A stretch of 64,000 bases of DNA from Streptomyces sp. NBC_00691 (GTDB lineage Bacteria; Actinomycetota; Actinomycetes; Streptomycetales; Streptomycetaceae), in NCBI RefSeq assembly GCF_036226665.1, contig NZ_CP109007.1:7564001-7628000 (forward strand). Direction: 5' to 3'. The position numbers and the translations under genes were made by a program. Within the stretch, counting starts at the first letter, position 1. Every line of letters begins with the position of its first letter. Positions 8,493 through 15,648 of this stretch are shown here, one piece after another. The notes beneath the pieces were generated by a model, which was not told the origin of the DNA, did not search any database, and saw nothing but the letters and a program-made list of their open reading frames with translations.

Positions 8493-8605
8493 TGAGAGGC
8501 GGCGGACAAGGGCGATGATCCAAGGAATCGGAAACACCCGTTCCGGTCCGGATGTGTCCTAGTTGATGCCCGCCTCGGCGTCTTGAGGGGTGCGTGATCG
8601 GGCGT

Positions 8606-8618
8606 CTTGGTATACGAA
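8606..8618. promoter_or_regulatory. GntR-type operator, distal copy
   Basis: CTTGGTATACGAA is an inverted copy of the proximal site, about 114 bp away. It lies 30 bp beyond the GntR stop codon, in the promoter region of the amidohydrolase. Two copies could allow looping or cooperative binding. Confidence 0.65.
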
Positions 8619-8647
8619 TGGGGGGCGGCGTCCGGCCGCCTCCGCCC

Positions 8648-9385
8648 TCAGGCTTCGCCGAAGAGGGACCGCAGCGCCACGGCCCTGCTGTCCCGGACGT
8701 GCAGCAGCGCGCTCGCCGCGGCCGCCTCCGCGTCCCCCGCCGCGATGTGCCGGTACATCTCGGCGTGCTGGGCCCGCATGTGCGCGGGCTCCTCGCGCAG
8801 GCCGAACACGAGCCGCAGCTGCCAGCTCAGCTGCTCCATCGTGCGGGCCAGCAGCGGGTTGCCCGACATCGCCACCATGCGCTCGTGGAACGCCGTGTGG
8901 GCGGCCACCTCGCGGGTCGCCTCGTCCGCGGCGGCCGCCGACTCGGCCTGGTGCAGCGCCGCTTCGAGGGCGGCCAGCCCCTCGGAGTCGCCCGCGGCGC
9001 GCGCCCGCGCGGCCAGCCGGGACGCCTGGACCGTGAGCGGTTCCCACACCTCGTACAGGTGCTCCACGTCGGCGGGTTCCAGGCGGCGGACGCGCACGCC
9101 GCTGTGCGGGAGCAGCTCCAGGAGACCCTCGGTGGCCAGGGCACGCAGCGCCTCGCGCACCGGCACGCGCGACATGCCGAGCTCCTCCGCGACCTCGCGC
9201 TCGACGAGACGGGCGCCCTGGGCGTACCGCCGGTCCACGATCCGCTGCAGGACCGCCTCACGCGCGCGCGTGCTCAGCGGCGCAGGCGAGGAGGTGGCGT
9301 GGGCCGGGCCCGGCCCCGGTGCGGGGCTCGTGCTCGCCGTCCCGTCCCCCGCGGCCGTCGAGTCGGCCCGTCGTCCGTCCGTCAC
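8648..9385 (-). CDS. GntR family regulator, FadR/FCD subfamily
   Basis: About 245 residues. The winged helix-turn-helix (about 35-95) contains LVEREVAEELGMSRVPVREA, the diagnostic GntR recognition segment. It is followed by an all-helical FCD ligand domain with conserved AFHERMVAMSGNP and a late HAEMYRHIAAGD segment, whose histidines usually bind a metal and an organic-acid ligand. The start is uncertain: GTG 9385 has a GAAGAGG-like site about 10-13 bp upstream, while a TTG at 9481 would add 32 low-complexity residues. The gene sits between the amidohydrolases (same strand) and a divergent BCCT transporter. The paired operators at 8481 and 8606 make the amidohydrolase its likely target. Confidence 0.85.
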   Translation of the reverse strand: MTDGRRADSTAAGDGTASTSPAPGPGPAHATSSPAPLSTRAREAVLQRIVDRRYAQGARLVEREVAEELGMSRVPVREALRALATEGLLELLPHSGVRVRRLEPADVEHLYEVWEPLTVQASRLAARARAAGDSEGLAALEAALHQAESAAAADEATREVAAHTAFHERMVAMSGNPLLARTMEQLSWQLRLVFGLREEPAHMRAQHAEMYRHIAAGDAEAAAASALLHVRDSRAVALRSLFGEA

Positions 9386-9592
9386 TCGCCCCGACCTCTT
9401 CCCTGCTCCGCCGTGCCGCTCGTCCCCCGTTCGGGGTGCCCGGGGCGAGGATACGTCGGCCGGTCGGCGGTCACCGGTCAAGCCGTCGGGGTCTGTTGGT
9501 CCGCACGGTTCGGCCCCGGCTGTGGTACTGCCTTACAGAGACATCGTCAGGTTTGTGATGAAATACCGCTTTGCCCGGGAAAGGTGCCATCT

Positions 9593-11326
9593 GTGTCGCA
9601 GGAAGATCAGGGGCCGGACGGTCGCCGAACAGGCGCCGAACGGGGCGGGCGGGAAGGGCTGCCGGTGACGGCGGACCTCCCGGGCCGCCCAGACCACCAC
9701 CAGCGCGCCCGTACCGACCGGATCGTGTTCGGTGTCACCGCAGTCCTCACCGTGGCGTTCGTCGTCTGGGGCTCCACGGCCACGGACAGCCTGGAGAGCG
9801 CGTCGAGCGATCTCCTCGAAGGGCTCATCCGCAACGGCGGCTGGGCGTTCATGCTGGCCGCGTCCGGCTTCGTGGTCTTCGCGCTCTGGCTGGCCATCAG
9901 CCGCTACGGCCGGATCAAGCTCGGCCAGGAGAGCGAGGGCCCGGAGTTCCGGACGGTGTCATGGATCGCCATGATGTTCAGCGCCGGTATGGGGATCGGC
10001 CTGATGTTCTACGGGGTGAGCGAGCCGCTCGCCCACTACGGAACCCCGCCGCCCGGCACCCACCCCGCGGACTCCGCCGAGCGCATGCAGACCGCCATGG
10101 CCACCACCCTCTTCCACTGGACGCTCCATCCGTGGGCGATCTACGCGGTCGTCGGCCTCGCCATCGCGTACTCCACGTTCCGGCGGCGGCGCCGTCAGAC
10201 CATCAGCGCCGTGTTCGTCCCCCTGATCGGTGAGAAGGCGGCGTACGGAGGGCCCGGGCGGGTCATCGACATCCTGGCCATCTTCGCCACCCTCTTCGGC
10301 TCCGCGGCCTCGCTCGGTCTGGGCGCGCTCCAGATCGGCAGCGGTTTCGAGGAGCTGGGCTGGATGGAGAAGACCGGCACGGGGCTGCTCGTCGCCATCA
10401 TCGCCGTGCTGACCGTGGCCTTCGTCTTCTCCGCCGTGTCCGGTGTGGAGAAGGGCATCCAGTGGCTCTCCAACATCAACATGGTGCTCGCCGGGGTGCT
10501 CGCCCTGTTCGTGTTCATCGCGGGCCCCACCATCATCGTGCTCGACCTGCTGCCCACGTCGATCGCCGCCTACATCGACGAACTGCCGCAGCTCGCCGGC
10601 CGCACGGAGGCCACCAGCGGTGCGGAGATCCATGACTGGCTGGGCAGCTGGACGGTCTTCTACTGGGCCTGGTGGATCTCGTGGACGCCCTTCGTCGGCA
10701 TGTTCATCGCCCGGATCAGCCGGGGCCGCACCATCCGTCAGTTCGTCGGCGGCGTCATCCTGGTGCCCAGCACGGTCAGCCTGGTGTGGTTCGCCATCTT
10801 CGGCGGCACGGCGATGAAGCTCAGCGAGCAGGGCGACCTGGCGGGCGAGTCGACCCCGGAAGGTCAACTCTTCGGAGTGCTGCAGGAGTTCCCGCTCACC
10901 GGCACCATGAGTCTGCTCGTGATGATCCTCGTCGGCATCTTCTTCGTCTCGGGCGCGGACGCCGCCTCGATCGTCATGGGCACGCTCTCCCAGCGCGGCG
11001 CCTTCGAACCCACCCGCCCCGTGGTGGTGTTCTGGGGCGTCGTGACCGGCGCGGTCGCCGCCATCATGCTCCTCATCGGCGACGGCCAGGGCGATGCCCT
11101 CGCGGGTCTGCAGAATCTGACGATCTTGGTGGCGGCCCCGTTCGTGCTGGTGATGATCGGCATGTGCGTGGCCCTGATGCGGGACCTCCGCAAGGACCCG
11201 CTGATCGTCCGCGGCGAGGTGGGTGTGGAGGTCGTCGAACTCGCGGTGATCGCCGGCCACGAGCAGTACGACGGCGACTTCGAGCTGAGGATCGGCCCCG
11301 GCACCCAGGACACCGACGCGCCCTGA
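9593..11326 (+). CDS. BCCT family transporter (betaine/carnitine/choline type)
   Basis: A 577-residue inner-membrane secondary transporter with about 12 helices. The glycine-rich helix AGMGIGLMFYGVSEPLAHY and the HWTLHPWAIYAVVGLAIAY segment are diagnostic of the BCCT family, as is FYWAWWISWTPFVGMFIARI in the tryptophan-rich core. GTG 9593 was chosen because GGAAAGG precedes it by about 9 bases and it gives a normal-length cytoplasmic N-terminus; upstream frame is antisense to the GntR gene. Substrates of the family carry a quaternary ammonium group, and GxG variants are sodium-coupled betaine carriers. Placement beside exported amidohydrolases and GntR suggests uptake of a product they release, or osmoprotection. 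Confidence 0.9.
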   Translation: MSQEDQGPDGRRTGAERGGREGLPVTADLPGRPDHHQRARTDRIVFGVTAVLTVAFVVWGSTATDSLESASSDLLEGLIRNGGWAFMLAASGFVVFALWLAISRYGRIKLGQESEGPEFRTVSWIAMMFSAGMGIGLMFYGVSEPLAHYGTPPPGTHPADSAERMQTAMATTLFHWTLHPWAIYAVVGLAIAYSTFRRRRRQTISAVFVPLIGEKAAYGGPGRVIDILAIFATLFGSAASLGLGALQIGSGFEELGWMEKTGTGLLVAIIAVLTVAFVFSAVSGVEKGIQWLSNINMVLAGVLALFVFIAGPTIIVLDLLPTSIAAYIDELPQLAGRTEATSGAEIHDWLGSWTVFYWAWWISWTPFVGMFIARISRGRTIRQFVGGVILVPSTVSLVWFAIFGGTAMKLSEQGDLAGESTPEGQLFGVLQEFPLTGTMSLLVMILVGIFFVSGADAASIVMGTLSQRGAFEPTRPVVVFWGVVTGAVAAIMLLIGDGQGDALAGLQNLTILVAAPFVLVMIGMCVALMRDLRKDPLIVRGEVGVEVVELAVIAGHEQYDGDFELRIGPGTQDTDAP

Positions 11327-11341
11327 ACCCCGCGCGGCCGT

Positions 11342-12634
11342 TCACGCCCTGCCCGCCGCCTTCTGGGTGCGGCGGGACAGGGAGTCCACGACCACGGCGG
11401 CCAGCAGCACCGAACCAGTGATCATGAACTGGACGGCGTTGCTCACGCCCATGATGTTCATGCCCGACTGGATGGAGCCGATCACCAGCGCGCCGAGCAG
11501 CGCCGACCAGACGGTGCCGCGGCCGCCGAAGAGGCTCGTACCGCCGATGACGGCCGCGGCGATCACGTTCATCAGGAGGTTGCCGCCGCCGGACGTCTGA
11601 CTCGCGGACTGGATCTGCCCGGCGAGGAAGAGGCCGCCGACCGCCGCCATCGTCCCGGCGATCGAGAAGACCGTCATCCGGATGAACGGCACGCTGATGC
11701 CGGCCCTGCGCGCGCCCTCGATGTTGCCGCCGACCGCGAAGATCCGGCGGCCGTACGTGGTGCGCCGCAGCACGAAGTCCAGGAGCACCAGCAGGATCAG
11801 GAAGATCAGCAGCGCCAGCGGCAGCCCCTGGTACTGGTTGAGGATGTACGCGGTGACGAAGGCGATCGCGGCGATGACCACCGTCCGCAGGACGATCTCG
11901 GCGATCGGCCGGAACGGCACCCGGGCCGCCCTGCGGCGCTGGGCGTCCAGCAGCGAGGCCGCCAGGAACAGGCCGACCCCGACCGCCGCCGCCACGTAGG
12001 CGGCCGCCGGGCTGTGGTAGATCGTCGAGTACAGCTTGGAGACGATGCTCTCGCTGGGAATGTTGACCGTGCCGCTGGAGCCCAGCACCTGGAGCATGAG
12101 TCCGTTCCAGGCGAGGTTGCCCGCCAGGGTCACCACGAACGCCGGCACGCCGACTTTCGCGAAGAAGAAGCCCTGGATGAGCCCGACGGCGGCGCCGCCC
12201 GCGATGGCGACGAGCAGCGCCAGCCACTCGTTCATGCCGTTCAGGACGTTGAGCACGGCGAAGATCGCGGCGCACAGGCCGCTCACCGAGCCGACGGACA
12301 GGTCGATCTCGCCGAGCAGCAGCACGAAGACGATGCCGACCGCGATCATGCCCGTGCCGACGATCTGCTGGCTGAGGTCGGACAGGTTCTGCGCCGAGAG
12401 GAACGTGCTGTTCAGGCTGCCGAAAACGGTCCAGATGATGATCACGGCGAGTACGACGGGCAGCGAACCCAGTTCGCCGCTGCGCAGCTTGCGCCGGAAC
12501 TCGTCGACGTACCCCTTCACGCCCTCCTCGCGGACGAGCAGACGGGTGTCGACGGCGGGTACGGCACCGGATGCCGGCTCCTGGCTCGCGGAGTCGCCGG
12601 CGCCGGAGGGGTCGCGGCCTCGGTCGCGTCTCAT
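11342..12634 (-). CDS. ABC sugar transporter permease (XylH/RbsC type)
   Basis: A 430-residue inner-membrane permease with about 10 helices. The EIDLSVGSVSG segment and the late GGTSLFGGRGTVW segment are hallmarks of ribose/xylose-class permeases. A 60-residue cytoplasmic N-terminus precedes the first helix. ATG 12634 sits 7 bases from AGGAGG and overlaps the ATPase stop, so the two are translationally coupled; a GTG three bases earlier is possible. It forms the importer with the single-domain ATPase and the binding protein upstream. It converges with the BCCT gene, 15 bp away, with no room for a normal terminator. Confidence 0.9.
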   Translation of the reverse strand: MRRDRGRDPSGAGDSASQEPASGAVPAVDTRLLVREEGVKGYVDEFRRKLRSGELGSLPVVLAVIIIWTVFGSLNSTFLSAQNLSDLSQQIVGTGMIAVGIVFVLLLGEIDLSVGSVSGLCAAIFAVLNVLNGMNEWLALLVAIAGGAAVGLIQGFFFAKVGVPAFVVTLAGNLAWNGLMLQVLGSSGTVNIPSESIVSKLYSTIYHSPAAAYVAAAVGVGLFLAASLLDAQRRRAARVPFRPIAEIVLRTVVIAAIAFVTAYILNQYQGLPLALLIFLILLVLLDFVLRRTTYGRRIFAVGGNIEGARRAGISVPFIRMTVFSIAGTMAAVGGLFLAGQIQSASQTSGGGNLLMNVIAAAVIGGTSLFGGRGTVWSALLGALVIGSIQSGMNIMGVSNAVQFMITGSVLLAAVVVDSLSRRTQKAAGRA

Positions 12635-13416
12635 CACTCCTCCTCCTGCTCCCGCTTACGCGCCTGGCGGCGGGTGACGGCACTGTCGGTGGCCCCCGTG
12701 ATCGCGGAGATGATCTCCTCGGTGGTCGTCGAGCGCTTGTCGAAGAAGCCGTTGTTCCGGCCGAGGCGCATCACCGCGATCCGGTCGGCGACGGCCATCA
12801 CGTCCACCATGTTGTGGCTGATCAGGATGGTCCCGAGGCCCTGCTCGCGGAGCCGTTCGACCAGGTCGAGGACCTCGGCCGTCTGCTCCACGCCGAGAGC
12901 GGCGGTGGGTTCGTCCAGGATGACGACCTTCGGAGCGCCGATCAGGGAACGGGCGATCGCCACCGTCTGGCGCTGACCGCCGGAGAGCGAGGCCACGGGG
13001 ATGCGGACGCTCGGGATGCGGATGGACAGGGTGTCGAGCAGCTCACGGGCCCGCTGGTCCATGCGGACCTCGTCGAGCACGCCGAAGCGCCGCAGTTCCC
13101 GGCCGAGGAACAGGTTGGCGACCACGTCGAGGTTGTCGCACAGCGCCAGGTCCTGGTAGACCGTGGCGATTCCGAGGTTCTGGGCGTCGTGCGGCCGGCT
13201 GATGGAGACCGGCTTTCCCTCCCAGGTGATGACGCCCTCGTCGGGCGGGTTCACCCCGGCGATCGACTTGACGGCGGTCGACTTGCCGGCGCCGTTGTCG
13301 CCGACCAGCGCGACCACCTCACCGGGGTGCACGTCCAGGTCGAAGTCCTTCAGCGCCTGGACCGCGCCGAACCGCTTGGAGATCCCCCGCAGTGAGAGCA
13401 CGGGTGGCTCCGGCAA
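12634..13416 (-). CDS. ABC sugar transporter ATP-binding protein
   Basis: A 260-residue ATPase with a single nucleotide-binding domain. Walker A is GDNGAGKST, the signature is LSGGQRQ, Walker B is VVILDEPTAAL, and the H-loop is SHNM. One domain rather than two matches the FrcA-like branch and not the roughly 500-residue RbsA/XylG form, so it should work as a homodimer. The start is either TTG 13416 (preceded by GGAGG at a long distance) or GTG 13401 (preceded by CCGGAG); residues from VLSLRGISK onward are certain. It overlaps the permease gene, so both are made together. Confidence 0.9.
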   Translation of the reverse strand: MPEPPVLSLRGISKRFGAVQALKDFDLDVHPGEVVALVGDNGAGKSTAVKSIAGVNPPDEGVITWEGKPVSISRPHDAQNLGIATVYQDLALCDNLDVVANLFLGRELRRFGVLDEVRMDQRARELLDTLSIRIPSVRIPVASLSGGQRQTVAIARSLIGAPKVVILDEPTAALGVEQTAEVLDLVERLREQGLGTILISHNMVDVMAVADRIAVMRLGRNNGFFDKRSTTTEEIISAITGATDSAVTRRQARKREQEEE

Positions 13417-13455
13417 AGGAACCGCCTCCTCCGCTCGCCCGTCCGCGCGGGCCGC

Positions 13456-13476
13456 TCCGCCCCCGAGGGGGGCGGA
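13456..13476 (-). terminator. Internal hairpin between binding-protein and ATPase genes
   Basis: A 9-bp perfect GC stem (TCCGCCCCC with GGGGGCGGA) has a 3-base loop. It lies 100 bp after the binding-protein stop and 40 bp before the ATPase start. Such hairpins usually protect the upstream mRNA or partly terminate transcription, giving more binding protein than transporter. Confidence 0.55.
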
Positions 13477-13509
13477 AGGGCCGCGCGTCGGGATGGAAGC
13501 CCGGGACCG

Positions 13510-13572
13510 GTGCGCCCGGGACGGAACTGCCGTGCGCCCGGGCGGAATGGTGTGCGCCGGGACGGAATCACC
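13510..13572. repeat. Three ~21-bp imperfect direct repeats
   Basis: Units at 13510-13531, 13532-13551 and 13552-13572 share GTGCGCCCGGGnCGGAA. They directly precede the 3' end of the binding-protein gene, in its 3' untranslated region. They look like a local slippage expansion. Confidence 0.65.
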
Positions 13573-13578
13573 GCGCGG

Positions 13579-14664
13579 CTACTGGAGGCCGGCGTCCTTG
13601 CAGGCAGCGGCGTACGTCGGGGTGCAGATCTCCTGAACCGTGTACAGGCCGTCCTTCACGACGGTGTCCTTGATGTTGGTCTTGTCGACCACGACCGGCG
13701 TGAGCAGGTTGGCCGGGACCTTCTGGCCACTGCCGCTGGTGACGGTGGTGGGCACCAGGTCCGACGGGAGCGGCTTGCCCTCGGCGAAGTCGACCGCCAT
13801 CTGGGCCGCGATGTCCGCCTCCGGCTTGTACGGCTTCATGATGGTGATCGTCTGCGTGCCGAGCAGGATCCGCTGGATCGCGTCGAGCTGGGCGTCCTGG
13901 CCGGTCAGCGGCACGTTGATGCCCGCCGCCTTCAGGGCCGTGGCGATACCGGCGGCCAGTCCGTCGTTGGCCGAGTACACGCCGACGATGTTGTCCTTGC
14001 CCAGGGCGCTGATCGCGCCGGACATCTGCTGGTTGGCGTTGTTCGGGTCCCAGTTCGGCGTGTCGTACTCCTTGCCGATCTTCACCTTGCCGTCCAGGAC
14101 CGAGTGTGCGCCGGCCTTGAACTCCGCCGCGTTCGGGTCGGTCGGCGACCCGTTGTGCATCACGATCTGGCCGCTCGACGCCTTGTCGCCGAGCGCGTCG
14201 AGGAGCGCCTGGCCCTGCAGCTCACCCACCTTGCGGTTGTCGTACGAGACGTACGAGTCGACCGGGCCCTGCGCGAGGCGGTCGTACGCGACGACCTTCA
14301 CGCCCGCGTCATGGGCCTTCTGCACGGAGGACTGGATCGACTTCGCGTCCACGGCGTCCAGGATCAGGACCTTGTCGCCCTTGGCCAGCGCGGTGTTCAC
14401 CTGCTGTTGCTGGGTGGTGGCGCTCTCCGCGGCGTTGTAGTAGTCGATCTGGGCGCCGGGTGCCAGTTCCTTGATCTTGGCCTCGATGTACGGCCGGTCG
14501 AACTTCTCGTACCGCGTGGTCTTGCTCTCCGGCAGCAGCAGGCCGATCCTCACATCGTCCTGTGCCGCCGCCCCCGGCTGGGCCGCCCCGCTGGTCGCCA
14601 CGGCGCCCAGACAGAGGGCGGTGGCTCCGGCGAGGGCTATCGCGCCCCGCAATGTACGGGTCAT
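13579..14664 (-). CDS. ABC sugar-binding protein (XylF-like, type I periplasmic fold)
   Basis: A 361-residue secreted sugar-binding protein. Residues 1-28 form a signal peptide; a cysteine at 18 is not in a convincing lipobox. The mature part begins VRIGLLLPESKTTRYEKFDRP, characteristic of the xylose-binding subgroup. It continues with ILDAVDAK, DNRKVGELQG and TGQDAQLDAIQRILLGTQ, the last being highly typical of XylF. The C-terminus has two cysteines (EICTPTYAAACKDAG) that could form a disulfide. ATG 14664 follows AAGGAG. It is first in the operon, ahead of the ATPase and permease. Xylose is the best guess for the ligand; other pentoses or galactose-type sugars are possible. Confidence 0.9.
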   Translation of the reverse strand: MTRTLRGAIALAGATALCLGAVATSGAAQPGAAAQDDVRIGLLLPESKTTRYEKFDRPYIEAKIKELAPGAQIDYYNAAESATTQQQQVNTALAKGDKVLILDAVDAKSIQSSVQKAHDAGVKVVAYDRLAQGPVDSYVSYDNRKVGELQGQALLDALGDKASSGQIVMHNGSPTDPNAAEFKAGAHSVLDGKVKIGKEYDTPNWDPNNANQQMSGAISALGKDNIVGVYSANDGLAAGIATALKAAGINVPLTGQDAQLDAIQRILLGTQTITIMKPYKPEADIAAQMAVDFAEGKPLPSDLVPTTVTSGSGQKVPANLLTPVVVDKTNIKDTVVKDGLYTVQEICTPTYAAACKDAGLQ

Positions 14665-14730
14665 GGGAGGCTCCTTCCGTACTCCGCCTCCCGCCGCCTG
14701 ATGAGTGCGGGACGGAGGATGCACATGTGG

Positions 14731-14754
14731 CCTATATATCGACATTAGCGTCAA
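14731..14754 (-). promoter_or_regulatory. AT-rich promoter region of the sugar ABC operon
   Basis: The minus strand here reads TTGACG, then CTAATGTCGATATATAGG, strikingly AT-rich for this genome. The TTGACG to TATATA spacing (10 bp) is too short for one standard promoter, so one of them may belong to an operator. It lies about 67-90 bp upstream of the binding-protein start. Confidence 0.35.
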
Positions 14755-14856
14755 GCTGAGGACCGGCAAGCGGGTGACCCGGCTCCGGCCGGTCCCCCCG
14801 CCGCCGCGACGGACCCGGTCCGTGCGCCGCCGTCCCCGGTGCGGCACCCTGGCGGC

Positions 14857-15621
14857 ATGCCGACTCCGCGCACGCTCAGCTCCCGGGATCCGGTGGCCGT
14901 CGCCGTCACCGAGGCCATCGTCACCGGCGACCTCGACGCCCTGCGCGGACTGCTCGCCGGGCACCCCGGCCTGGCCGGTGCCCGGGTCGTCGAGGACCGG
15001 GAGGGCCGCGGCCCCGGCGGCCGGAGCCTGCTGCACCTCGCCACCGACTGGCCCGGCCACCGGCCGCGCGGCCCGGAGACCGTCGCCGTCCTCGTCGAGG
15101 CCGGCGCCGACCCGGACGCCCGTTTCACCGGAGCCCACCGGGAGACCCCCCTGCACTGGGCGGCGAGCAACGACGACGTCCTGATGATCGACGCGCTCGT
15201 CGCCGCCGGAGCCGACATCGAGGCCGACGGAGCGGTCATCGCCGACGGTACGCCGCTGACCGACGCCCGCGCCTTCGGACAGTGGCGCGCCGCCCGCAGA
15301 CTGCTCGAACTCGGAGCCCGCCCCACCTTCCAGGACGCCGCGACCCTCGGCCTCCTCGACCGGGTCGAGGCGCGCCTCACCGCCGACCCCGCCCCCACGC
15401 CGCAGGAGATCGACGAGGCGTTCTGGGGCGCCTGCCAGGGCGGCCGGCTCGCCGTCGCCGTACGGCTCCTGGACGCCCGGGCGGACATCGACCGGATCGG
15501 CTGGAACGGTCTCACCCCGCTCGACATCGCCCGCGCCGAGAAGGCGGACGAGGTGGCCGGCTGGCTGACCGGCCGAGGGGCCCGGACGGCCGCGGAGCGC
15601 CGGGCGGCCGACGGAGGGTGA
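14857..15621 (+). CDS. Ankyrin repeat protein
   Basis: About 254 residues of ankyrin repeats. Recognisable helix-loop-helix units include GRSLLHLATDW, ETPLHWAASNDDVLMIDALVAAGAD, GTPLTDARAFGQWRAARRLL and the C-terminal WNGLTPLDIARAEKADEVAGWL. There is no signal peptide or membrane segment, so it is cytoplasmic and should bind a protein partner. ATG 14857 is chosen, but no good ribosome site is visible, so translation may be leaderless; GTG 14839 is an alternative. It starts 190 bp from the divergent sugar-binding-protein gene and converges with the nitrate reductase gene. The partner is unknown. Confidence 0.75.
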   Translation: MPTPRTLSSRDPVAVAVTEAIVTGDLDALRGLLAGHPGLAGARVVEDREGRGPGGRSLLHLATDWPGHRPRGPETVAVLVEAGADPDARFTGAHRETPLHWAASNDDVLMIDALVAAGADIEADGAVIADGTPLTDARAFGQWRAARRLLELGARPTFQDAATLGLLDRVEARLTADPAPTPQEIDEAFWGACQGGRLAVAVRLLDARADIDRIGWNGLTPLDIARAEKADEVAGWLTGRGARTAAERRAADGG

Positions 15622-15639
15622 GCCCGGTCGCCCCCGGGC
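15622..15639. terminator. Short hairpin between convergent genes
   Basis: GCCCGG pairs with CCGGGC around a 6-base loop, directly after the ankyrin stop codon. It is the only structure in the 27 bp separating the ankyrin and nitrate reductase genes. The stem is short, so the call is weak. Confidence 0.4.
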
Positions 15640-15648
15640 CGCGGACCG

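Noticed and set aside
8594..9592. A 333-residue N-terminal extension of the BCCT transporter
   Set aside because: It runs antisense through the GntR gene and is not part of BCCT proteins; GTG 9593 has a ribosome site and gives the normal length.
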